A stretch of 19,185 nt of DNA, taken from the NCBI GenBank assembly GCA_965369705.1, contig CBDURF010000056.1, forward strand, positions 1 through 19,185. The letters run 5' to 3'. How positions within the stretch are numbered: the first letter of the stretch is position 1; each line of letters begins with the position of its first letter. The position numbers and the translations under genes were made by a program. The notes under the pieces were generated by a model, which did no database searches, had not been told where the DNA came from, and was given only the letters and a program-made list of their open reading frames with translations. Positions 6,971-13,453 of this stretch are shown here, in pieces. The stretch is from JAGLCY01 sp965369705. Lineage in GTDB: Bacteria > Krumholzibacteriota > Krumholzibacteriia > LZORAL124-64-63.

Positions 6971-8941
6971 CTACCTCCCATCCTTCGCGTCGACGGGAGA
7001 CGCCGAGACCGAAACGAATTTTTCAGCCAGTTCGCGGCATTTCACAGGCCAGGCCTTGAAGAAGAAAAACTTTTTCTGGTCACGGATCCTGGTCATAAAG
7101 GGAAGGGCGAAGTCGGAATCCAGCTTGCCGACCCAGCCGATGGCTCGGGTCACCCAGTCATCGTTCCGGTCTTTTGCGGGCAAGCCGACCAGGGCTTCCG
7201 AGATGAGGCGGGCGGACCTCCTGCGCAGATCCGGTGAAATGGAATCGCCGCCGCTCTGCTTGATGAGCGACAGATAGAAACTGTCGTTGGCCGGATCGTG
7301 TTTCCCGAGGGCCCTCATCAATATTTCGGTCAACCCGTTGGGGGGATGGCGGTGAAGATTTTCGTGAAGACGAAGTCCATGAGCGGGAGCCTGCGAGGAC
7401 TTCATCAATGCCAGGTGAACCGGGTACATCCGCGCCAGCGGCAGGGTCATCAGGCTGGAGGATATCGTATTGTTGAGCAGGGCCGGCGTGCATTCCAGGC
7501 GGGACACCTGCATGATGGCCGCCCTGGAATTGAGCTCCCCGGCGGCTAGCCACATCCGCTCCGTGACTTCGGGAGGAGTTTTACCCAGCCCCAGCAGCAG
7601 GTCGCTGACCAGGTGGGGCCAGACCAGGGCGCGGCGGCCGGGTTCGAGGGTTTCCCAGAGCCTGACCCAGAATTTTACCAGATAATCCGGATGGGACGCG
7701 CGCAACGGGCCGCAGATGGCAGGCAGCACCTTATCCAGGGCGACCTGATTGTCTTTCAAGGCCGAGGTCGCCACCGCGGCGGAACAGAGGTTCAGATCCT
7801 GCCGGGTCATTTCCCGGCCCAGAATGAGCTGTTCCAGATTGGACACCAAGGTCGCTTCAAGGGCCTCCGACGGGTCGGCGCCGAGCAGATGGAAACAGAT
7901 TCCCAGGTAGTTGCTCAGGGACGACGGTCCGGGTTCGTCCGGCTCGGGGCCTTCGGTTTCAAGAGCGGAAACTTCTTTTCTGAGCTCCTCGAGACTCAAC
8001 CTGAATTCCTTTTTCGGCTTGTTCTTTCCTCTTTCCCGGGCCTTGCATTTCCAGTCACCGCCGTTTTCGACCTCCTTCTTCAGAAGGCTGAACACAAGGT
8101 CCACCGAACCGGGATCCCGGCTCAGGTCCAGCGCCCGTTTGGCGTGTTCGATCAGCCGCGCGAGATCGGCGGGATCGGGATTGACCTCGACCAGACGCTG
8201 CAACGCCTCGCGAAGGGCCCTGATGTTCTCGGGCGTGGTATCGGGATGCGCCGTGGATCCGTCTTCGCCGGGTTCGGGTTCGCCCTGTTCCAGGTTTTCA
8301 AGAATATGGCCGACGAGCTCCATGAACTCACGGGCGAGCTTTTCGCTAGCGGACAAAAACTCGTCAAGGGATGCGCCGCCCTCACCGGATGAATCGGACC
8401 CGAACAGTTCATCCAGGGAAAGCCTGCCGCCGCCTTCATCACCCCCGCCGTCGTCACCGTTGCCCTGAACAACGCCGCGGCTCGCGGTGCTGACGCTCGA
8501 TGGCAGGCCCTCGATCATGATCTCCTGGAATCCGGTGGTGTTGCCCAGGTTCTGTTTGTGTTCCCGCAGGGCGGAAATGGCCTGGCGGAGGTCCGCGGGG
8601 GTCAGGTCCTCGCGGAGCTCCAATTGGGCGATGTTCAGGGGAACCAGGAGATCATGCAGAAGCCGCACGTTGCGGTGATGGGGATCCACCAGTTGCGACC
8701 GGACCATTATACCCGAGGCGGTGATCTCGATGGCCATGACCTTGCCCGGCCGAATGGCCTGGACAATCTGCGAGCAGGCCTTTTCCGACACCACGCGATA
8801 CTGGTCGTGATCAGCGGAATAATAGGCCCCGACCGTCAAAAGCTGGTCGATGGCCTTGAGCAACGCGGCCGCGTCCCGGTCCAGCGGCTGACCTTTGAGA
8901 TCACAAATGATTTCGCTGTTGAGTGCGGTATTCGACGCCAT
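6971..8941 (-). CDS. Large repeat-like protein B, partner of HD-GYP protein B
   Basis: A 656-residue paralogue of the protein at 1021-3042. The N-terminal module (about 26-150) shows YYSADH, LNIAQLELREDLTPADLRQA and IEGLPSSV. An acidic, Gly/Ser-rich insert (about 155-195) is absent from the paralogue. A helical domain near 200-300 contains DLVFSLLKKEV, matching ELVFGHLRKE in protein A. A basic linker (KARERGKNKPKKE) and a long HEAT-like helical region follow. The end carries QKKFFFFKAWPVKCRELAEK, the same motif as in protein A. No enzymatic motif, signal peptide or membrane helix is seen, so a scaffold or sensor role is possible but unproven. The ATG at 8941 has AAGGA eleven bases upstream. 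It is the first gene of the minus-strand block, so the block promoter should lie in 8942-9082. Confidence 0.85.
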   Translation of the reverse strand: MASNTALNSEIICDLKGQPLDRDAAALLKAIDQLLTVGAYYSADHDQYRVVSEKACSQIVQAIRPGKVMAIEITASGIMVRSQLVDPHHRNVRLLHDLLVPLNIAQLELREDLTPADLRQAISALREHKQNLGNTTGFQEIMIEGLPSSVSTASRGVVQGNGDDGGGDEGGGRLSLDELFGSDSSGEGGASLDEFLSASEKLAREFMELVGHILENLEQGEPEPGEDGSTAHPDTTPENIRALREALQRLVEVNPDPADLARLIEHAKRALDLSRDPGSVDLVFSLLKKEVENGGDWKCKARERGKNKPKKEFRLSLEELRKEVSALETEGPEPDEPGPSSLSNYLGICFHLLGADPSEALEATLVSNLEQLILGREMTRQDLNLCSAAVATSALKDNQVALDKVLPAICGPLRASHPDYLVKFWVRLWETLEPGRRALVWPHLVSDLLLGLGKTPPEVTERMWLAAGELNSRAAIMQVSRLECTPALLNNTISSSLMTLPLARMYPVHLALMKSSQAPAHGLRLHENLHRHPPNGLTEILMRALGKHDPANDSFYLSLIKQSGGDSISPDLRRRSARLISEALVGLPAKDRNDDWVTRAIGWVGKLDSDFALPFMTRIRDQKKFFFFKAWPVKCRELAEKFVSVSASPVDAKDGR

Positions 8942-8994
8942 GAATTCCGGAATCCTTCGTAGATCCTTAATCCAAAGTTGTGGAGGCGAGAACT

Positions 8995-9018
8995 TCCTAT
9001 ATTTCCTATTCGTCCTAT
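8995..9018 (+). repeat. Three TCCTAT hexamers at exact 9-base spacing
   Basis: TCCTAT occurs at 8995, 9004 and 9013, with AT-biased three-base spacers between. It lies in the gap between the divergent genes at 8941 (minus) and 9083 (plus). This could be a short simple repeat or a regulatory array; the sequence does not decide. The 141-base gap holds the start signals for both genes but no promoter close enough to consensus to call. Confidence 0.5.
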
Positions 9019-9082
9019 CAGGATTATGACTTTACCCGGATTATTGAAAACAGGCTTATATTTGGCAAACAGGAGGTTTTTG

Positions 9083-9484
9083 ATGACCGATCAGGATACG
9101 TCCCATCAGGATACGTCCGATCAGGACGAACACGACAGGGAAAATTCCGCGGAAACGCTACCCCCGGGCGTGCCCGAACCGCCGGACCTGGCCAAGGTGC
9201 GCGATCTGCGCAAGCGGATGGAGCAGGACCGCGCCGCCCGGCGCGGAACCCGGCGTGGGGGCGAGCGCGGCAAGCAGGCTAGGGACATCGGCGCCTTGAC
9301 CATCATCCCGATGATGATGATCGCCGGACCCCTGGTCGGCTTCCTGCTGGGCAAGGGGTGGGAAAACATGTTCGGCGGCGAGCCGTGGCCGGGCGTGATC
9401 GGCATGCTGTTCGGCCTGGTGGCTGCGTTTCGTCAGATCTTTCTGCTTTTGGCCGATAGGGCCAGGCGGGACCGGGATCAGTAG
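9083..9484 (+). CDS. AtpZ/AtpI-like small membrane protein
   Basis: A 133-residue protein starting MTDQDTSHQD. The first 65 residues are hydrophilic: an acidic N-terminus encoded by a 15-base repeat, then a basic Arg-rich stretch. Two membrane helices follow (about 70-90 and 102-124), joined by a Gly-rich loop, with GFLLGKGWENMFG and a second helix ending AAFRQIFLLL. This two-helix layout with a GxxxG-type first helix and a closing aromatic/Arg motif fits the AtpZ/AtpI family, whose members assist assembly or ion supply of F-type ATP synthase. No atp gene is visible next to it, which is unusual for this family. The ATG at 9083 has AGGAGG (9071-9076) six bases upstream; in-frame starts further up lack such a site. 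A two-helix protein of other function cannot be excluded. Confidence 0.65.
   Translation: MTDQDTSHQDTSDQDEHDRENSAETLPPGVPEPPDLAKVRDLRKRMEQDRAARRGTRRGGERGKQARDIGALTIIPMMMIAGPLVGFLLGKGWENMFGGEPWPGVIGMLFGLVAAFRQIFLLLADRARRDRDQ
9089..9133 (+). repeat. 15-base in-frame repeat in the AtpZ-like gene
   Basis: Two copies of a 15-base unit, differing at one base, and a third partial copy encode DQDTS-HQDTS-DQDEH. The unit keeps the reading frame, so copy-number change would only lengthen or shorten the acidic N-terminus. Confidence 0.75.
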
Positions 9485-9486
9485 AT

Positions 9487-9504
9487 TTTTTTTGGCCAAA
9501 AAAA
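9487..9504. other. T-tract/A-tract palindrome between convergent genes
   Basis: Seven T, GGCC, seven A form a perfect 18-base palindrome just after the plus-strand stop at 9484 and 35 bases short of the minus-strand toxin gene end. Convergent gene ends make a bidirectional transcription end plausible. The stem is AT-rich with no room for a loop, so it is not a standard intrinsic terminator. Confidence 0.35.
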
Positions 9505-9538
9505 GACCCCCGGGGAGGCCTTCATTCCATGTCGACCA

Positions 9539-9880
9539 TTACAATGAAAGAACGAGACGCAGCCCCGAGTCGATCTCTTCAATCACTTGGCCGGGCAAGT
9601 GACTCACCCGTTTCGCCAGAAATCGTCGGTCCAGAGTCAACACCTGCGATACGTTGACCACCGAATCCCTCGGCAGCTCGCTGTCTCGACGCGACAGGCC
9701 CACGTTGCCCGGCGCTTCCGCAAGTTCGAGATTCGATGTAATCGCCGCAACAAGTACTGTTCCGATTTGGCTCCGATTGAACGAATCAGCCTGAACAACA
9801 ACCACCGGACGACGGAAACCAGGCTCTGATCCGCGCGGATCCGCCAGCTCCGCCCACCAAACTTCGCCACGCTTGATCAC
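9539..9880 (-). CDS. mazF: MazF/PemK-type toxin (mRNA interferase)
   Basis: A 113-residue protein with the MazF hallmarks: IKRGEVWWAELADPRGSEPGF at the N-terminus, RRPVVVVQ with the catalytic-type Arg24-Pro25, AAITSN (Thr48-Ser49) and a C-terminal helix that ends LRLVLSL. Family members cut single-stranded RNA at short sequences and are held inactive by the cognate antitoxin. The length is normal and the key residues are present, so the toxin looks intact. The start is the GTG at 9880, which overlaps the antitoxin stop as GTGA, with GGGAGG just upstream inside the antitoxin gene. A TTG one codon earlier would sit too close to that site. It is convergent with the AtpZ-like gene. Confidence 0.92.
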   Translation of the reverse strand: MIKRGEVWWAELADPRGSEPGFRRPVVVVQADSFNRSQIGTVLVAAITSNLELAEAPGNVGLSRRDSELPRDSVVNVSQVLTLDRRFLAKRVSHLPGQVIEEIDSGLRLVLSL

Positions 9881-10116
9881 CAATCCTCCCGAGCGAGACT
9901 TGCCCGCTGTAAATGATAAAGGACCGGATCGAGGCGACTGTTTTCCTCTGTGGAGTAGACTTGATTGAGCTCGGCGATAATGGCTGCGTCGTTCTGACCT
10001 TCAAGGAACTTCGCGAGGGCCCTCTGATAGAGTTCGCTACGAGACAGGCCCAAGCGCCTGGCAACACGTTCGGCTGCTTCAAACAATTCGTCGGGTAGGG
10101 AAATCGCTGTTTTCAT
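9877..10116 (-). CDS. MazE-like ribbon-helix-helix antitoxin
   Basis: A 79-residue protein starting MKTAISLPDELFEAAERVAR. The first 45 residues match a ribbon-helix-helix DNA-binding fold: a short beta strand (TAISLP), a helix, a GLSRSELYQRAL turn and second helix. The C-terminal half (VYSTEENSRLDPVLYHL) resembles the toxin-binding tail of MazE-type antitoxins paired with MazF. Its stop overlaps the toxin start by four bases, so toxin synthesis depends on antitoxin translation. It should repress its own promoter, which contains a perfect inverted repeat (10124-10141). I chose ATG 10116 because it opens the conserved fold; the reading frame stays open upstream to 10353, but that extension lacks family resemblance and crosses the promoter. 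Confidence 0.9.
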   Translation of the reverse strand: MKTAISLPDELFEAAERVARRLGLSRSELYQRALAKFLEGQNDAAIIAELNQVYSTEENSRLDPVLYHLQRASLAREDW

Positions 10117-10122
10117 GTCCAG

Positions 10123-10151
10123 AGTATAACCAAAGTTATACCGGCTGTCAA
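10123..10151 (-). promoter_or_regulatory. Consensus sigma-70-type promoter of the toxin-antitoxin pair
   Basis: On the minus strand TTGACA (10151-10146) is followed by a 17-base spacer and TATACT (10128-10123), nearly ideal for a housekeeping promoter. The ATG of the antitoxin begins only six bases after the -10 box, so transcription would start at or next to the start codon. Confidence 0.82.
10124..10141. promoter_or_regulatory. Perfect inverted-repeat operator in the toxin-antitoxin promoter
   Basis: GTATAAC-CAAA-GTTATAC, two perfect seven-base arms around a four-base spacer, covers most of the spacer and the -10 box. Its position would let a bound repressor block RNA polymerase. The antitoxin (ribbon-helix-helix) or toxin-antitoxin complex is the natural ligand, as in other mazEF modules. 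Confidence 0.75.
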
Positions 10152-10315
10152 GAATCCTGACCGGAGGGAGTTCACCTGTGTGGAAAGTGCCGATTCGGGA
10201 GGCCGGCTCCAAGGGACCTGGGGAGCCGTTTTCCGAGGAGCGGCGGGATAGACAACAGCCGGACTCTCCTCGCGCCAGCCACCGACATCCGATGCCTAGC
10301 CCCGCCAACCGAAAC

Positions 10316-11839
10316 CTACCCCGCCAGCTTCTCCAATCTACGCAGGATCTCAACCATTGCCATGGTGTCGAGCTTGCAGTACTCGAGCAGGTTGTTGAAG
10401 ATCAGGGCGCGCTCCTTGGCCGCGACGTTTCCGTAAAGCGCCTGCTGGTACTGGCGAGCGGCCTGATTGCCGTCGCCGATGGCCAGGTCGTCGTAATCGA
10501 AGTCGGTCAGGGCCGGCAGCACCGCCTTCAGCGAGCAACTGCCCTTCTGGCGCGGGTGGTGGACCCAGAAGGCGCGGAAGGGAATGATCAGATCGTCCAT
10601 GCGCTCGACCAGGTCGGCCAGGCGTTCGGCTTCGACGGGGAACATTTCGGCCAGGTCCCCCAGCACGCCCTTTTCAAAACCCATGTTCCAGGCCAGGACG
10701 GTGCCGTCGGGCCCGATGGCCTTCAAGGCGTCGACCAGACCGGGCCGGGGATCCCCGGGCAAGGGGACATCGTTCCAGGTGGCCAGGTACTCCACGTGTT
10801 CAGGCCGGACGCCGGGTTCATGCTGGATGTGCAGCGAGAACTGGAAGGGAATCTGCTGGTAGGGCCGCGATCCCGGCAACGGCGGGATGGCCGGGTTCAT
10901 GGTCTCGAAATCCAGGTGATACAAGGGATACTTCAAGCCATCCAACCAGTGACGGAGGGCCTTGTGGTCCACCTGAATGGCCCCTTCGATCACGGCCTTC
11001 TTCTGGATCTGCTGGCGCGGGGACAATTTGGCGTCGGGAGTGTGGGCGATGGCGAAGATGCCCTCGTCCAGCAACCCGAAGGCCCGGGAGCCGGTGCGGT
11101 AGAAATCGGTCACGTTGTCGTCGGGCAGGACCGACCAGCACACATCCTTCAGGGGACAGGTGTAGGGGCTGGTGCAGCGCGGCCCGATGGGCGTGTCGGG
11201 ATCGGGGCCGGCGATGGTGTCGAACATCCTGTTCAAGGCCGCGGGCACGTATTCGATGAGCCGCATGGCGCGGTCGGTGATGTCTTCGAGGTGGAAGAAC
11301 CGCTCGACCTCGAATTTCTCCCCGCGCACGTAGCCGGTGTCGATGTGCATCAGGAAGAGCCGGTTCAGGTTGACCCCGGCGCGGGTGAGGGCGTCGTACT
11401 GGAAGGCGACGTCGTTGATGTTGACGTCCTTGACCCGGGTCGACGACTTCACCTCGATCAGATCCCACTCGTCACCGCTCAGGCGGTCGCCGTCCGGACC
11501 GGGCACCGGCACCAGGATATCGACCCGGCAGTAGCGGCCGTCGACCAGGAAGCTGGCCTCGAAGATGGGAATTCGCCTATTCATCAGGTCGCGCGTGGCG
11601 GTGACGGTGAGGTCGAGCGCGTCGTCGGCCTGGAACAGCAGCGGCACTTCCTTGCCGCCGGGATAGAGCCGCTTGGCCAGGTCGCCGACCATGTGACCGG
11701 CGTCGAAGATGTGCTGCCGGACCTCGTCGGGTTTGGGAATCGATTCGCGATTGTTGAAATGGGTCCACAACAGCTTGGGGCACTGCAGTCCCGCAAGGTA
11801 CTTCGATTTCGAGATGTAGAGGGACTGGTCGGAGGCCAT
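10316..11839 (-). CDS. DUF2779-family protein: Cas4-like Fe-S nuclease half plus DEDD-exonuclease-like half
   Basis: A 507-residue protein. The N-terminal half resembles the PD-(D/E)XK nucleases of the Cas4/RecB type: an isolated Cys20 (AGLQCPKLLW), Asp107 in RVDIL, Glu129-Val-Lys131 in LIEVKSST, a QYDAL motif near 147-151, then Cys222, Cys228 and Cys234. One early and three late cysteines is the pattern of the Cas4/AddB 4Fe-4S cluster. The C-terminal half (DUF2779) resembles DnaQ/DEDD exonucleases: LDFET (Asp310, Glu312), AWNMGFEK near 383-390 and LEYCKLDTMAM with Asp491. Both sites look complete, so a DNA-processing enzyme is likely; the substrate is unknown. There is no CRISPR or RecBCD context, so it stands alone here. 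The ATG at 11839 has AAAGG close upstream. Earlier in-frame starts up to 12031 lack a ribosome site and family similarity. Confidence 0.88.
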   Translation of the reverse strand: MASDQSLYISKSKYLAGLQCPKLLWTHFNNRESIPKPDEVRQHIFDAGHMVGDLAKRLYPGGKEVPLLFQADDALDLTVTATRDLMNRRIPIFEASFLVDGRYCRVDILVPVPGPDGDRLSGDEWDLIEVKSSTRVKDVNINDVAFQYDALTRAGVNLNRLFLMHIDTGYVRGEKFEVERFFHLEDITDRAMRLIEYVPAALNRMFDTIAGPDPDTPIGPRCTSPYTCPLKDVCWSVLPDDNVTDFYRTGSRAFGLLDEGIFAIAHTPDAKLSPRQQIQKKAVIEGAIQVDHKALRHWLDGLKYPLYHLDFETMNPAIPPLPGSRPYQQIPFQFSLHIQHEPGVRPEHVEYLATWNDVPLPGDPRPGLVDALKAIGPDGTVLAWNMGFEKGVLGDLAEMFPVEAERLADLVERMDDLIIPFRAFWVHHPRQKGSCSLKAVLPALTDFDYDDLAIGDGNQAARQYQQALYGNVAAKERALIFNNLLEYCKLDTMAMVEILRRLEKLAG

Positions 11840-11894
11840 GGAAGCCTTTCGGGGTGTGCGTGTCGGGTTGCTCCGGATCTGCTCCGGACCATCC

Positions 11895-11900
11895 ATTATA
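11895..11900 (-). promoter_or_regulatory. Probable -10 box for the DUF2779 gene
   Basis: A perfect TATAAT on the minus strand lies about 55 bases before the ATG. The -35 region at the usual distance (TGGCTT) is poor, so an activator or a weak promoter is likely. Two TGCTCCGGA copies lie just downstream, around the expected transcription start. Confidence 0.45.
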
Positions 11901-12077
11901 GGGGCCGCCATGCGGCGAAGCCAGCAAAGGCTCGGGTGGGAGTGGGGGTTTCGATTTTGGGAGTTGGTTGCCTTGCCAACCATAGGAAATCTTGAACACC
12001 CCCCTTCTTTTAAACTATGAAACAACCACAACTTAAAGGGATAAAATCAAATAAAACAAAACCGGACAAAATCGATC

Positions 12078-12107
12078 TTGACTATTGGTTTCTGTTTGCG
12101 GTAGGAT
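12078..12107 (+). promoter_or_regulatory. Promoter of lipoprotein protease 1
   Basis: TTGACT (12078-12083), an 18-base spacer and TAGGAT (12102-12107). The same layout recurs before copy 2, so it has been kept after duplication. An A-rich tract directly upstream looks like an UP element. The leader is about 50 bases long. Confidence 0.65.
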
Positions 12108-12164
12108 GGTTCAGCTCTGTTCATGCAGAGCCTCGCCTCTTCCACCCCATTCAGGAGGATCCTC

Positions 12165-13283
12165 ATGGTAAAACGCTCACTCATGATTCGCCTATCAGCC
12201 GTACTTGTCATCGGAGCCATCGCCGCGTTCGGCCTCTGGGGCTGCTCGGATTCGGATGTCACCGGACCGGCTGCTCCCGACCAGAATGAAGCCATCCTCA
12301 AGAGCGCCGCCAATCCCAATATCCGCGCGGTCATGGCCATCCAGGATCGTCACACGCCCGCCCTGATGGTCGACCCGGACGTGGTCGCCACGGCCACCAC
12401 GATCGATGAAACCGGCCAGCCGGCGATCCTGCTGCTGGTCACCAGTGAGCGGGCCCGGGGAGGCGCGCCCAGGTGGCTCGATGACGTGCGCGTCATCACC
12501 CAGATCACCGACCCCATCGTTGCCATGAAGGGCAAGCCCGTCGGCGATAAGGTCGATCACAAGGCCAAGCAGACCGCGCCCATCCAGCTCGGCACATCCG
12601 GCGGTTGGCGCTACGATCTGGCCAACGGCTACTGCTGCGGCGGCACCCTTGGCGCCCTGATCCAGGTCGGCGGCAACAAGCGGATCCTGAGCAACTACCA
12701 TGTGTTCGAGGCCGACATCGTCGACGGCGGCAACGGCCGCGTGGCGACTACCGGCGATCCCATCGTCCAACCGGGCCTGATCGACATCGGCTGCGTCGCG
12801 ACCAACGGCCAGGACGTGGCCACCTTGGTGGTCACCAGCTCCCTGCCGGGCAACAACGTGGACTGCTCGTCGGCCAACATCATCAACGGCATGGTCGACA
12901 CCAGCGGCGCCATCCTCGAGATCGGCACCCTCAGCTCACAGACCGTCGCGGCCTACATCAACCAGAAGGTCAAGAAGAGCGGCCGGACCACCGGGTTGGG
13001 CCGCGCCAAGGTCAGCGGCCTGAACGCCACCGTCAGCATCACCTACGAGAACGAATGTGCCGGCGGCACCGCCTTCACCAAGACCTTCACCGGTCAGATT
13101 CTCACCACCAACAGGGGCAGCAAGTTCCTGGCCGGCGGCGACTCCGGCTCCCTGATGGTTGAAGACGTGGACACCGACCCCCACGCCGTGGGCCTGCTTT
13201 TCGCCGGTAGCAGCACCATTGCCGTCGCCAACCCCATCGACGATGTGCTGAGTTTCCTTGGCGCCACCATGGTGGGTAACTAG
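12165..13283 (+). CDS. Trypsin-like serine protease lipoprotein, copy 1
   Basis: A 372-residue lipoprotein. The signal peptide ends in LWGC with Cys27; Ser at +2 favours the outer membrane. Residues about 54-120 form an N-terminal domain (RAVMAIQDRHTPALM onward) that resembles the small lipoprotein at 14584-14955. The protease part contains GGTLGALIQVGG, SNYHV (His179), NNVDCSSANI (probable catalytic Asp233), KSGRTTGLGRAKV and GGDSGSLM (Ser327), followed by GLLFAGSS and NPIDDVLSFLG. The triad order and spacing fit the chymotrypsin/trypsin-like fold. Five or more cysteines in the mature part (157, 158, 210, 234, 298) could form disulfides outside the cytoplasm. The ATG has AGGAGG six bases upstream; a longer reading from 12123 would bury the signal peptide. 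About 86% identity to copy 2 by hand count. Substrate unknown. Confidence 0.88.
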   Translation: MVKRSLMIRLSAVLVIGAIAAFGLWGCSDSDVTGPAAPDQNEAILKSAANPNIRAVMAIQDRHTPALMVDPDVVATATTIDETGQPAILLLVTSERARGGAPRWLDDVRVITQITDPIVAMKGKPVGDKVDHKAKQTAPIQLGTSGGWRYDLANGYCCGGTLGALIQVGGNKRILSNYHVFEADIVDGGNGRVATTGDPIVQPGLIDIGCVATNGQDVATLVVTSSLPGNNVDCSSANIINGMVDTSGAILEIGTLSSQTVAAYINQKVKKSGRTTGLGRAKVSGLNATVSITYENECAGGTAFTKTFTGQILTTNRGSKFLAGGDSGSLMVEDVDTDPHAVGLLFAGSSTIAVANPIDDVLSFLGATMVGN

Positions 13284-13321
13284 TCAGGACCGATGACGAC
13301 CTGCAAAACATCATTGGTCAC

Positions 13322-13356
13322 AAGCCGGCCCTCGGAGTTTATCCGGGGGCCGGTTT
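13322..13356 (+). terminator. Hairpin after lipoprotein protease 1
   Basis: A 14-pair stem (two G-U pairs) with a seven-base loop begins 38 bases after the stop. It is the counterpart of the terminator after copy 2, but only three T follow, within the stem itself, so termination may be leaky and copy 2 may also be reached by read-through. Confidence 0.6.
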
Positions 13357-13373
13357 GGAAAACAGGAATGATC

Positions 13374-13403
13374 TTGACTGCTTGTTTCCATTTAAGGTAC
13401 GAT
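13374..13403 (+). promoter_or_regulatory. Promoter of lipoprotein protease 2
   Basis: TTGACT (13374-13379), an 18-base spacer and TACGAT (13398-13403), the same arrangement as before copy 1. The spacer also shares a GTTTC core. Conservation of both boxes in otherwise diverged leader sequence supports function. Confidence 0.65.
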
Positions 13404-13453
13404 TCAAAGATAGGGGTCTGAGGGGACTCGCCTTTTTTTTCAGGAGGACCACC

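Larger units (their letters stand above)
11840..12164. other. 325-base divergent intergenic region
   Basis: This gap separates the DUF2779 gene (minus) from the first lipoprotein protease (plus). It holds a -10 box for the former (11895-11900), a direct repeat of TGCTCCGGA with an 11-base period (11869-11888), a small inverted repeat TGGTTG/CAACCA near 11960, an AT-rich tract at about 12000-12077 and the protease promoter (12078-12107). GCTCTG/CAGAGC (12114-12131) could form a hairpin in the protease leader. I see no gene in it. Confidence 0.6.
12074..13356 (+). repeat. Tandem duplication, copy 1 (whole transcription unit)
   Basis: The unit runs from a GATCTTGACT motif through promoter, ribosome site, protease gene and terminator hairpin. 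It recurs at 13370-14647. The two units are of almost equal length (1283 and 1278 bases), and their genes have the same length with no gap in the protein alignment. Similarity ends right after the hairpin. Confidence 0.85.

Noticed and set aside
10204..10228. CGGCTCC/GGAGCCG hairpin followed by four T on the plus strand
   Set aside because: No plus-strand gene ends there, and on the minus strand, where the DUF2779 gene ends, there is no T-run.
10316..11839. Calling the Cas4-like half a CRISPR adaptation protein
   Set aside because: No cas1/cas2 or repeat array nearby, and the C-terminal DUF2779 half is not part of Cas4.
10178..11995. 605-codon plus-strand open frame across the DUF2779 gene
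   Set aside because: Antisense shadow: repetitive Val/Gly/Asp-rich protein with no motif, while the other strand has two nuclease motifs and a ribosome site.
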